In this document: piece after piece, positions 8,182-16,291 of the stretch | How the letters are laid out: each line of letters begins with the position of its first letter | Numbering within the stretch: position 1 is the first letter of the stretch | Position numbers and translations under genes: made by a program | The notes under the pieces: generated by a model | Told to the model about the DNA's origin: nothing | Databases searched by the model: none | What the model saw: the letters and a program-made list of their open reading frames with translations, nothing else | DNA from: Myxococcota bacterium | GTDB lineage: Bacteria > Myxococcota_A > UBA9160 > UBA6930 | DNA length: 64,000 nucleotides | Assembly: GCA_028285625.1 (NCBI GenBank) | Contig: JANQOX010000025.1 | Coordinates: 270,461-334,460, forward strand | Direction: 5' to 3'

Positions 8182-10301
8182 GACGTCCGGGCCTGGAGCG
8201 CGCGGCGCACCGCGAGCAGCGCTTCGGCGGTCTCGGGGGCGTCGGCCCCCCCGAAGCGCACGGCGAGATGGGCCTCGGTGAGTGCGTGGAACGCGCGCGC
8301 TGCCCGCGGGATCTGCGCTTCGACTTCGCGCGCAAATGCGCGCGCGGTGGTCGCGGGCTCGCGGGCGAGGCCCTTGCCGGCCAGAAGCCGCAGGGCTCGG
8401 GCATAGTCGGGCGGCTCGGTGGGGGCGCGTGCTCGCCGGCGGCGCGCCAGCAGCACCGCGCTCAGCACGCCGATGGCGACGAGTCCGACGAGGGTGCCCC
8501 GCGGTAGCTCCGTGGGGGCCCACGGGCCCAGGGCATCTCCGGCCCCTGGAGTCGGGCCCGGGGAATCGGAGCGCGCCTTTCGCCAGTCGCGCCACTGCAG
8601 CCAGACGCCCCGAAGCGCGCGCAACTGCGAGCCTCGGTCGTAGTCGACGACGTTGCGGAACCACCAATGCTCGACCGCCGAGAAGAGCGCTGCGGCACTC
8701 CCGGTCTCGCGCAGGGCGTCGGCGCCGGCCAGACGCAGATCGACCGGCGTGGGGTCGTAGGGCACCCAGCCCGCGTCGTCGTAGTGGATCTCGACCCAGG
8801 TGTGGGCGTCGGACTGCGCGTATTCCACGAACGATCCGAGCGGGTTCTGGCGGCCCCCAGCAAAGCCGCTCACGATGCGCGCGGGCAGTCCGAGGCTGCG
8901 CGCCATCACGGCCATGCCGGTGGCGAAGTACTCGCAGTGGCCGGCGAGGTCCCCGAGAAGGAAGGTCTCGATGGGCGAGCCGCCCTCGTCGGTCATTTTG
9001 GGAGGCGTGTCGGTGTAACGACCGTTCGTACGCAGCCAGCGTTCGAGCGCGCGGGCCCGGTCGGCGTCGGTCCCCGCGCCCGCGACGGCGGCATGCGCGA
9101 TGCGCGCGAGTTCGGGCGAGAGCGGCGGGAGCCGCAGCGTGCGGCCTCGCAATGCCGCTGCCCGGTCGCTGGGAGGCTCGACGGCACGATCTCGGCGCAA
9201 GTCCTCGAGGGGCGGCTCGACCAGACGGGACGTCACCTGGTAGTCGACGCGCGCGTCTCGGGTGCGGCGGGCATGGAGCGAGCCGCCGGCGTCGAGCTCG
9301 AGGTGCCCGAGGACGCCGCGGACCGAGAGCAGCCGCCCTGGAGCGAACAGGATCGGCGTCTGCATTTCTTCTCGCGCGATTCGCTGAACCAGGCGGGGGC
9401 CGTTTCGACGTGCGGGCGGGTCGGGCGAGACGCGCACCCCGCGCTCGGGATCGCCCGGTACACGGTGGCGCGAAGGGGGCGTGATGGACCAGCGCTGACC
9501 GTCGAAATGGTCGAAGGCCAGGCCGCGCAGGTAGCGCCGTTCGGGGGCGGGCGCCTCGCCCTCGATGGTCTGCACGCGGAGGACCACGCGCGGGTCCATT
9601 CGGATGCGGCCGATGTCGCCGAGCTCTACGCGGTCGGAGAAACCCGAGACGGACATGCCCGGGCCGCCCCCGCCGGAGAGCAGTGCACCCGCGCGGACGC
9701 GCGGCAGCATCGGGAACAGGACGAGCGCGGTCACCACCGAAGCCAGGCTGGCCAGGGTGATGGTGCGACGTAGCCCGCCCGAGACGGCGCGTGCGACCGC
9801 AGCAGGCTCGCCGGCCTCGAGCGCCTCGGCTCGAAGCGTGTGGACGAGCAGCGTCCAGACCGCGGCGACGGTGAAGGCCGCGAGCGCCACCGGGTAGAGC
9901 AGGCTCTCGGTCATGTTCGCGGCGAGGATCACCTGGAACAGCGCCAGCGCGACGAGCAGGAACTCCGAGCGGCGAGGCCGTGCGTCGAGCAGCTGCAGGC
10001 CCTGGGCGAGCACCGCGAAGTGCGCCAGCGCGATCATCGCCAGCTGGCCCTGGAGCCAGAGTGCCATGGCCACGCCCAGCGACGCGATGAGCGCACCGTT
10101 GAGCGCGAGGGCCGAGCGCTGCCAGCCGAACGGGGTGCCACGCCGGAAGGCGGCAAAGCCAATGGCGCCGATCCCGACCACCAGAACCGCGGGGTGGACC
10201 TGGCCGGTCAGTGCGAGCGTGCCCGTGGCGATCAAGGCCATCGCGGTGGCCGAACGCGGCCGCGGAGACCCGACCGCTTCGCGGAAGCTGCGTCGGCTCA
10301 T
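8178..10301 (-). CDS. Transglutaminase-like membrane protein (DUF3488/TGase/DUF4129)
   Basis: 707 residues. About six N-terminal membrane helices (residues 15-205) are followed by an extracytoplasmic transglutaminase-like core. The Cys is in AGHCEYFATG (about Cys456) and the His in DAHTWVEIHYDD (about His500), with the Asp in WVPYDPTPVD. One more membrane helix (GLVAIGVLSAVLLARRR) precedes a cytoplasmic C-terminal domain. This is the standard partner of MoxR and DUF58 proteins in envelope-associated operons. The substrate is unknown; crosslinking or peptidase activity is the family guess. ATG 10301 overlaps the DUF58 stop (ATGA). Confidence 0.9.
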   Translation of the reverse strand: MSRRSFREAVGSPRPRSATAMALIATGTLALTGQVHPAVLVVGIGAIGFAAFRRGTPFGWQRSALALNGALIASLGVAMALWLQGQLAMIALAHFAVLAQGLQLLDARPRRSEFLLVALALFQVILAANMTESLLYPVALAAFTVAAVWTLLVHTLRAEALEAGEPAAVARAVSGGLRRTITLASLASVVTALVLFPMLPRVRAGALLSGGGGPGMSVSGFSDRVELGDIGRIRMDPRVVLRVQTIEGEAPAPERRYLRGLAFDHFDGQRWSITPPSRHRVPGDPERGVRVSPDPPARRNGPRLVQRIAREEMQTPILFAPGRLLSVRGVLGHLELDAGGSLHARRTRDARVDYQVTSRLVEPPLEDLRRDRAVEPPSDRAAALRGRTLRLPPLSPELARIAHAAVAGAGTDADRARALERWLRTNGRYTDTPPKMTDEGGSPIETFLLGDLAGHCEYFATGMAVMARSLGLPARIVSGFAGGRQNPLGSFVEYAQSDAHTWVEIHYDDAGWVPYDPTPVDLRLAGADALRETGSAAALFSAVEHWWFRNVVDYDRGSQLRALRGVWLQWRDWRKARSDSPGPTPGAGDALGPWAPTELPRGTLVGLVAIGVLSAVLLARRRRARAPTEPPDYARALRLLAGKGLAREPATTARAFAREVEAQIPRAARAFHALTEAHLAVRFGGADAPETAEALLAVRRALQARTS

Positions 10302-11341
10302 GCCGGGGCGGGCTCCACGCGCGCGAGCCGAGCCAGCAGGGTCGCCGCGTGCCCATGTCCATGGCCCGGTGCCAGCTCGGCCCCGTCCAGTACGAGGCCC
10401 ACGCGGTAGCCCGCCTGTACATGGGCGACCACCTCGCTGGCCGCCTGGGAGACGTCGCGCTCGAAGCCCGGGCCGGGCTCTCGGTTGCCCGTCCTCAGGC
10501 GGACGATCTTCTCCGCACACTGCTCTCGGGCGCGGTCGCGAACCAGCAGCGAATCGCGCCGCAGGGAGGCCCGCCAATGGATGCGCCGGTGCGCGTCGCC
10601 CGGCGCGAACGGTCGGAGCCCCGCGGCTTCCGGGCTGTGGCCGCCGGCCGCGGGGGAGGGCTCGCCCGAACGCCCGCCCTGGGCCGGGGGCTGCACGGGA
10701 ACCTCGCTGACGGCGGGGTAGACCAGGGCGGTGCCGGGCGAGTCGATGCGCATGGCCTTCGAGAACAGGCCGAACGGGAAGCGCGTCGACACCCGGAAGC
10801 CGCCGAACTGCAGATCGCCGCGCCGCTCGGGCGCGTAGCCGTAGCGTCGCGACACGGTCTCGCCGGGCCCGATGCGAAAGGCGAAGACCCGTCCGGCTGC
10901 GGCGCGCTCGTCTGCGCGTTCGACGTCTTCGCCGAGCAGATCCTCGACCACGACGGCAAAGCTCGGAACGCGCCGCTGGGCGTTGTGGACCTCGAGGACG
11001 ATCGATCCCGGTTGGCCGGCATGCAGGTCGCCGGGAAATCGCCGCCGGACCGAGAGCCCCCGCAGCGCCGACTCGGACAGTACGCCCGAGAGCACCAGGA
11101 ACGAGAGCAGCAGAGACAGCACCATGTACAAGAGGTTGTTGCCCGTGTTCATGGCGGCGAAGCCCACGCCCAGGGTCAGCGCGAAGAACGACCAGCCGGC
11201 CCTCGTGGGCCGCAGGGTGCGAGGCGGACGAAGCCAGCGCCGAACCGTGGCTCGGAAACGCGCACCGAGGCCGCCGGGCTCGCGGCGACGCGCCGCTAGA
11301 GCGGTACGGGGACGCGGTCGAGGATCTCGTCGACGATCCAC
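10298..11341 (-). CDS. DUF58 membrane-anchored protein
   Basis: 347 residues. Two hydrophobic helices (about residues 50-90, GWSFFALTLGVGF and LLYMVLSLLLSFLVLSG) are followed by a DUF58 domain. Its typical motif is LRPFAPGDAHRRIHWRASLRRDSLLVRD. DUF58 proteins are von Willebrand A-like and are found with MoxR ATPases and transglutaminase proteins. GTG 11341 gives a 46-base overlap with moxR. No other start lies between the moxR stop and the first helix, so this one is accepted with some doubt. Confidence 0.85.
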   Translation of the reverse strand: MDRRRDPRPRPRTALAARRREPGGLGARFRATVRRWLRPPRTLRPTRAGWSFFALTLGVGFAAMNTGNNLLYMVLSLLLSFLVLSGVLSESALRGLSVRRRFPGDLHAGQPGSIVLEVHNAQRRVPSFAVVVEDLLGEDVERADERAAAGRVFAFRIGPGETVSRRYGYAPERRGDLQFGGFRVSTRFPFGLFSKAMRIDSPGTALVYPAVSEVPVQPPAQGGRSGEPSPAAGGHSPEAAGLRPFAPGDAHRRIHWRASLRRDSLLVRDRAREQCAEKIVRLRTGNREPGPGFERDVSQAASEVVAHVQAGYRVGLVLDGAELAPGHGHGHAATLLARLARVEPAPA

Positions 11342-12297
11342 TGCGCTTCCTGCTCGCCGGATGGAGTCGACAGCGCCACGCGCCCGGTGCCCTCCAGCAC
11401 CAGGCGGTGGGCGAGGACGGGGCCGGCGAGCACCTGCACGTCTTCGGGGATCGCAAAGTCCCGGCCGTCCACGAGAGCGTGTGCCTGCGATGCGCGTCGA
11501 AGCGCGAGCGCGGCGCGGGTCGAGGCGCCGACGCGCACGGCCTCGTGGTCTCGCGTCTCGCCAACGACGGCGAGTAGGTAGGCGATGAGGGACTCGCCCA
11601 CCTTGACCGCGTCGCAGGCCAGGCGCAGGCCGCGTACGTCGTCGGTGGTCACGACGGCTTCGAGCTGGGGCAGCGCGTGGTTCGAAGGGTCTTCTCGGAG
11701 AACCGCGGCCTCGGCCTCCGGGTCGGGGTACCCGATCGACAGTCGGACGTGAAAGCGGTCGAGCTGGGACTCCGGAAGCGGGTTGGTGCCGTAGTGCTCG
11801 ACCGGGTTCTGCGTGGCGACGACCAGGAAGGGGTCGGGCAGCGCATGGCTCTGACCGTCGACGGTGACCTGGCCTTCGCTCATGGCCTCGAGCAGCGCGG
11901 ACTGCGTCTTCGGGCTGGCGCGGTTGATCTCGTCCGCAAGCACCACGTTCGCGAACACCGGGCCCTTTTGGAAGAGCAGGGCGCCCGACGGCCGGCCCTC
12001 GACGAGCTCGGGGGTCGCGGCCCCGACCACGTCGCTCGGCAGCAGGTCGCTCGTGAACTGGATGCGACCGAAGCTGCCACCCAGAGAGCGCGCCAGGGCG
12101 TGGGCCAGGGTGGTCTTGCCCACGCCGGGGACGTCTTCGAGCAGCAGATGGCCGCCGCAGACGAGCGTCTCGACGGCCCGACCCACCACGTCCGGCTTGC
12201 CGCGTAGGGCACGCTCGACATGCGTGCGCAACTTGTTCGCGAGGTCCGCGGCTTCGCGGGGCTTCGGGGTCGGCGGGGGCTGCGGGTGCGAAGACAT
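11296..12297 (-). CDS. moxR: MoxR-family AAA+ ATPase
   Basis: 333 residues, chaperone-like AAA+ ATPase of the MoxR group, thought to mature or insert metal ions into partner proteins. Walker A is in LLEDVPGVGKTTLAHALA, and the Walker B region is in VVLADEINRASPKTQSALLEAM. ATQNPVEHYGTNPLPESQLDRF is the sensor-1 and arginine-finger region characteristic of MoxR. ATG 12297 begins a proline-rich leader. The frame is open further upstream but lacks similarity there. It is first gene of the moxR-DUF58-transglutaminase operon and divergent from prmA across 93 bases. Confidence 0.93.
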   Translation of the reverse strand: MSSHPQPPPTPKPREAADLANKLRTHVERALRGKPDVVGRAVETLVCGGHLLLEDVPGVGKTTLAHALARSLGGSFGRIQFTSDLLPSDVVGAATPELVEGRPSGALLFQKGPVFANVVLADEINRASPKTQSALLEAMSEGQVTVDGQSHALPDPFLVVATQNPVEHYGTNPLPESQLDRFHVRLSIGYPDPEAEAAVLREDPSNHALPQLEAVVTTDDVRGLRLACDAVKVGESLIAYLLAVVGETRDHEAVRVGASTRAALALRRASQAHALVDGRDFAIPEDVQVLAGPVLAHRLVLEGTGRVALSTPSGEQEAQWIVDEILDRVPVPL

Positions 12298-12390
12298 GGC
12301 GCTCCAGGCGGCGTTGCGAACGGCTTGCAGGGCTACGGCGCTACCTTCGGCCAGTTGTCGCCCCGCCCTGAGCGGCGTCTGGAGGGCCAA

Positions 12391-13272
12391 GTGGCGTCGC
12401 GCGGTAGGCCGCAGGGGTTCGTGCAATGGGAGGTGGTCGCGCCCGAGGGCGCCGTCGCGGACCGGGTGGTGGCAGAAGCGCATGCGGCGGGTGCCGCGGG
12501 GCTCGAGGAGCTGGCTGAACCGGGCCACCTGCGGGTGTTCGCCACGGCGGACCGGGCGGACGCCGTGACGGAAGCGCTGCTTCGCATGCAAGGCGACGGG
12601 GTTCGAGTCGCGGCCGGGCCGAGCCCCGTGGTCGAACGGGACTGGAGCGAGGCGTGGAAGGAAGGCCTCGACGCGGTGCAGGTCGAGGGCCGCCTCTGCG
12701 TCCGGCCGCCCTTCGCGCGCAGGCCGGAGGGGTTTGCCGGACCGTGCGTCGTGATCGAGCCGGGGCAGGCCTTCGGGACCGGTGCCCACGCCTCGACCTA
12801 CCTGGCCCTCGAACTGCTCGTGCGCTGGATGGCGGGCGGCTCGGTCGCGCTCGACGTGGGGTGCGGCAGCGGGGTCCTGGCGCTGGCCGCGCTCTCGTTG
12901 GGTGCGCGCCGCGCCGTGGCTTTCGATCTCGACCCGCTCGCGGCTCCAGCGGCCTTGGACAATGCTCGTGCGAACGACCTTCCGCGGCAGCTGCGTGCGT
13001 TCACCGGTCCGCTCTCGGCGCTGCGTCCTGAGCTTCGCTTCGACCTGGTCGTGGCCAACATGATCCGGACCGAACTCGAGCCGCTCTTCGCTCCCATGGT
13101 GGACCGGCTCGCGGGAGGCGGGGTGCTGGTGGTGTCGGGACTTCTCGCCGCCGAACTGGATTCGGTGCGCGACCACCTGTCCGCACGGGGTCTCGACCCG
13201 ATCGAGGCGCTCACCCGCAGCGACGCGACGGGCGACGACTGGGCAGGTCTCGCGCTTCGCGCTCGGGTCTGA
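12391..13272 (+). CDS. prmA: Ribosomal protein L11 methyltransferase-like
   Basis: 293 residues, SAM methyltransferase that trimethylates ribosomal protein L11 in known members. Motif I is ALDVGCGSGVLALAAL. FGTGAHAST corresponds to the PrmA FGTGxHxTT signature, and VVANMIRTEL to the post-motif VANI segment. GTG 12391 was chosen because GGAGGG lies five bases before it and the length then equals typical PrmA. An open frame continues upstream to 12220 across the moxR start but has no matching sequence. Confidence 0.88.
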   Translation: MASRGRPQGFVQWEVVAPEGAVADRVVAEAHAAGAAGLEELAEPGHLRVFATADRADAVTEALLRMQGDGVRVAAGPSPVVERDWSEAWKEGLDAVQVEGRLCVRPPFARRPEGFAGPCVVIEPGQAFGTGAHASTYLALELLVRWMAGGSVALDVGCGSGVLALAALSLGARRAVAFDLDPLAAPAALDNARANDLPRQLRAFTGPLSALRPELRFDLVVANMIRTELEPLFAPMVDRLAGGGVLVVSGLLAAELDSVRDHLSARGLDPIEALTRSDATGDDWAGLALRARV

Positions 13273-13342
13273 GCAGCGCTGGCCGCCGGCGAGGGGCGCG
13301 GCCGTGGCGGCGGCGATGTAACGTGCGCCGCGAGGAGGACGC

Positions 13343-13939
13343 GTGGGCGAAGACCGGCGAGAGGTTCGAGATGCCGTCCCGGCGGAGCTGGACGCCGTGG
13401 CGCACTGCCTGGGGCGCGCCTTCGAGACCGACCCGATCAGCCTCTACCTGTTTCCCCGCGCGTCGAGCCGGCCTCGGCGCCTTCCACGCTTCTACCGGCT
13501 GGTCGCGCGCGAGATGGGCGCCGTGGGACGCGTGATGACGTCCGACGGCGTGCCGGGCGCGGCACTCTGGCGCGCGCCGAGCCCGCCGCGACCCACCCGA
13601 TGGCAGGGCTACGCGTCGGCCGCGCGCTTCATCGCGGTACTGGGATCGGCCGTGGTGCGGTCTCGCGCATTCTTCGAGGAGCTCGAGCGCGTTCACATCC
13701 GTGAGCCGCACTGGTACCTGGCCGTGCTCGGAACCGAGCCCGCGCGACAGGGTGAGGGCATCGGCTCCGCGCTGCTGCGGCCGATGCTCGCGAAGTGCGC
13801 GGCAGACGGCGTGCCGGCCTACCTCGAGTCGTCGAAAGAAGAGAACATCCCCTTCTATCAACGCCATGGCTTCGAGGTGCAGGGCAAGGTGGACGTCGAG
13901 GGTGCGCCCATCGTCTGGCCCATGCTGTTTCGGCCCTAG
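13343..13939 (+). CDS. GNAT-family N-acetyltransferase
   Basis: 198 residues. The acetyl-CoA-binding motif A is seen in LGTEPARQGEGIGSALLRPM (QxxGxG/A type), preceded by the beta-strand HWYLAVLG. IPFYQRHGFEVQGKV is the usual C-terminal part. GTG 13343 has GAGGAGG seven bases upstream. Substrate unknown. It converges on the reductase gene ending at 13955. Confidence 0.85.
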   Translation: MGEDRREVRDAVPAELDAVAHCLGRAFETDPISLYLFPRASSRPRRLPRFYRLVAREMGAVGRVMTSDGVPGAALWRAPSPPRPTRWQGYASAARFIAVLGSAVVRSRAFFEELERVHIREPHWYLAVLGTEPARQGEGIGSALLRPMLAKCAADGVPAYLESSKEENIPFYQRHGFEVQGKVDVEGAPIVWPMLFRP

Positions 13940-13954
13940 CCGTGCGCGGAGAAT

Positions 13955-14857
13955 TCAGTCGGTAGCGACGCGCTGACGCCAGTCGTCGAGTAGCGCTGTG
14001 AGGATGCCGTCGAGGTCGTAGTCGGGAGACCAGGCGGCGGCGTCGCGCAGCCGGCCCGCGTTGCCGACGTTGGCATCGGCGGGCCGCCAGAGGTCGGGGT
14101 CGCTCTCGATGCTTACGCCGGAGCCGACCGTCGAGGCGGCGAGGAGGCGATCGAGCAGGTCGCCCACGCGGGACCCCACGCCCGAGGCAATGTTGTACAC
14201 GCCGGCGGGGACGTCGCGCTCGAGAAGCCGGGCGTAGGCGCGGATCACGTCGTCCACGTGCAGGAAATCCCGGACGGCGTCGAGATTGCCGACGCGTAGC
14301 TGGGGCTCGCGCTGGCCTCGCTCGATCTCGACGATCTGCCTGGCGAAGCTGGACTCGACGAAGCGGTCGGGCCGCCCGGGGCCAGTGTGATTGAACGGGC
14401 GCACGCGCACGACGTCGACACCGCGCCCGGCGTAGGCGGCGCCGAGGAGGTCGGCCGCGGCCTTGCTCCACGCGTACGGGCTGCCCGGTCGAAGCGGCGC
14501 TTCTTCGTCGAAGGGGGCATCGCCGGGCTGGGCGGGCCCGTAGACCATCGAGCTACCGACCAGCAGGACGCGGGGCGCCGAATCGAGGGCCTGGGCCGCC
14601 TCGAGCACCGACCGGGCCCCGAGGTAGTTCACCCGGTAGGTGAGGGCGGGCTCGTCGATCGACTGGGGCACGAAAGACACGGCCGCGAGGTGCACGAGCG
14701 CGTCCGGGGGGCTCTCGGCTGCGAAGGCGTGCACGGCAGCCGCGTCGGCGACATCGACCTCCAGGTCGAACCCGCGGACCTCGTGGCCCTGGCCCCGCAG
14801 CTGGGCGCACAGGCGCTGTCCGACGAATCCAGATGCCCCCGTGACCACGACCCGCAC
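13955..14857 (-). CDS. NAD(P)-dependent sugar epimerase/reductase, GDP-4-keto-6-deoxymannose reductase-like
   Basis: 300 residues, extended short-chain dehydrogenase. The Rossmann motif is VVVTGASGFVGQRL at the very start. The catalytic YxxxK is in SPYAWSKAAADLL. VRPFNHTGPGRPDRFV with QIVEIERG is characteristic of the GDP-6-deoxy-D-mannose reductase (Rmd) branch, which makes GDP-rhamnose-type sugars for surface polysaccharide. GTG 14857 is preferred because the protein then begins at the Rossmann strand. An ATG at 14983 would add 42 disordered residues. Substrate assignment is inference. Confidence 0.82.
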   Translation of the reverse strand: MRVVVTGASGFVGQRLCAQLRGQGHEVRGFDLEVDVADAAAVHAFAAESPPDALVHLAAVSFVPQSIDEPALTYRVNYLGARSVLEAAQALDSAPRVLLVGSSMVYGPAQPGDAPFDEEAPLRPGSPYAWSKAAADLLGAAYAGRGVDVVRVRPFNHTGPGRPDRFVESSFARQIVEIERGQREPQLRVGNLDAVRDFLHVDDVIRAYARLLERDVPAGVYNIASGVGSRVGDLLDRLLAASTVGSGVSIESDPDLWRPADANVGNAGRLRDAAAWSPDYDLDGILTALLDDWRQRVATD

Positions 14858-15000
14858 GCCGCGGAGCCTGCCAGAGCCTTCGGGGCCCGGCCAGCTTCTG
14901 TTGCCAGTTCGGAGCGGCGGCCCGGGGCGGGGCGTATTAGAATCGCCGCCGGCGTCAGGGGCGTCTGATCGGATGCGAGCCACGCCACCGGAGAGGCACG

Positions 15001-15204
15001 ATGAAGCAGATTCTCGTCAACACGTTCCTGGTCATCCTCTGGGTGCTGCTCACGATCGGTCAGGTGCGGCTGATCTACGTCCTCAACGACAGCATGGCGC
15101 TCGGCACCGTCGGAACCCTCGCGGCCTGGCTCGTGGGCCAGCTGCTGATCCTGTCTCCCATGATCTGGATCATCTGGCGCGACCGAACCGTCGGCAACGC
15201 CTGA
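15001..15204 (+). CDS. Small two-helix membrane protein, unknown
   Basis: 67 residues with two membrane helices (ILVNTFLVILWVLLTIGQVRL and TLAAWLVGQLLILSPMIWIIW) and a short charged tail. It has a good ribosome-binding site, GGAGAGG, before ATG 15001. A TAGAAT -10-like hexamer lies upstream at 14938, without a clear -35. I do not recognise a family. It stands alone between a divergent reductase and the deaminase fusion. Confidence 0.7.
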   Translation: MKQILVNTFLVILWVLLTIGQVRLIYVLNDSMALGTVGTLAAWLVGQLLILSPMIWIIWRDRTVGNA

Positions 15205-15247
15205 GCGGGCGCCGGCCTGATATCATGGCCCCCGAGAGGGGGGCACC

Positions 15248-16249
15248 ATGATTCTCGGCGTTTCGGGGCTGTACGCGTCCGGCAAGGGTGAGGTCGTCTC
15301 TTTCCTGGAGGCGCGCTCGTTCGAGGCGTTCTCGCTGTCGGACGTGATTCGCGACGAGCTCGAGCGCCAGGGCCTGACCGAAACCCGGGAGCGGATGATC
15401 GCGACCGGAAACGCCATGCGTGAGGCCGACGGGCCGGCGGCGCTGGCCCTGCGCCTGCTGCCGAAGCTACGAAGCGGGCAGAACTACGTCGTCGACTCGA
15501 TCCGTCACCCCGCGGAGGTCGAAGCGCTGCGCCGCGCGGGGCCGGGGTTTCGGCTGATCTGGGTCGAGGCCGAGGAGGCGACGCGGCTCGAGCGAATCCG
15601 CGGGCGGGGCCGCGCGGGCGACCCGGAGACGCTCGAAAAGCTGCGAGACCAGGAAGGTCGCGAGCTTGGCGGGGCCGACCCGGCCGGGCAGCAGCTGCTC
15701 GCCGTGCGCGAACTGGCCGACGACGTGATCCCCAACGACGAGGGACTCGAGGAGCTACACGGCGAGGTCCAGGCCGTGTTGCGCAAAAGGGCCCACTTCG
15801 AGCGGCCGGGGTGGGACGAGTACTTCATGAGCATTGCCCGGGTGGTGGCCACACGCAGCAACTGTGTGAAGCGCAAGATCGCCGCCCTGATCACCATCGA
15901 TCGGCGCATCATCGCCACCGGCTATAACGGCACGCCGCGAGGAACGACCAACTGCAACGAGGGAGGTTGCCCTCGCTGCAATGCCTTCGGGCCCAGCGGC
16001 AAGGACCTGGGCGAGTGCCTGTGCTCGCACGCCGAGGAGAACGCGATCACCCAGTCGGCCTACCACGGGGTGAGCGTGCGCGGCGGCGCGCTCTACACGA
16101 CCCACTGCCCCTGCCTGATGTGCACGAAGATGATCATCAACTCTGGGCTGGGCGAGGTCGTCTACAGCACCGGCTACCCGATGGAGGACGTGTCGCTGAA
16201 CCTCCTGCGCGAAGCCGGGGTGAAGGTGCGCCAGCTCGACCTGCCGTAG
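15248..16249 (+). CDS. P-loop kinase-like / deoxycytidylate deaminase fusion
   Basis: 333 residues. Residues 1-180 form a nucleotide-kinase-like P-loop domain (GVSGLYASGKGEVVSFL), with the helical lid region of dephospho-CoA-kinase-like proteins. Residues about 185-333 form a zinc deaminase domain: CSHAEENAIT carries the zinc His and catalytic Glu, and TTHCPCLMCTKMI the two Cys ligands. Extra Cys/His (CNEGGCPRC) are typical of dCMP deaminases. The product should convert dCMP or dCTP to the uridine form. The architecture recalls fungal dCMP deaminase and, more loosely, antiphage AvcD-type dCTP deaminases. A GAGAGGGGGGCACC leader precedes ATG 15248. Confidence 0.88.
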   Translation: MILGVSGLYASGKGEVVSFLEARSFEAFSLSDVIRDELERQGLTETRERMIATGNAMREADGPAALALRLLPKLRSGQNYVVDSIRHPAEVEALRRAGPGFRLIWVEAEEATRLERIRGRGRAGDPETLEKLRDQEGRELGGADPAGQQLLAVRELADDVIPNDEGLEELHGEVQAVLRKRAHFERPGWDEYFMSIARVVATRSNCVKRKIAALITIDRRIIATGYNGTPRGTTNCNEGGCPRCNAFGPSGKDLGECLCSHAEENAITQSAYHGVSVRGGALYTTHCPCLMCTKMIINSGLGEVVYSTGYPMEDVSLNLLREAGVKVRQLDLP

Positions 16250-16291
16250 GCGATCCAGCGGCGGCGACGGAGACTCGGAGCCACCTCGACC

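Noticed and set aside
7732-10422. An 896-codon minus-strand frame over queE and the transglutaminase gene
   Set aside because: It overlaps two well-supported genes and has an Arg/Pro-rich pseudo-protein sequence.
15248-16249. Calling the deaminase fusion an antiphage defence gene
   Set aside because: No associated inhibitory RNA, toxin or other defence genes are visible, and housekeeping dCMP deaminase explains it. Kept only as a finding.
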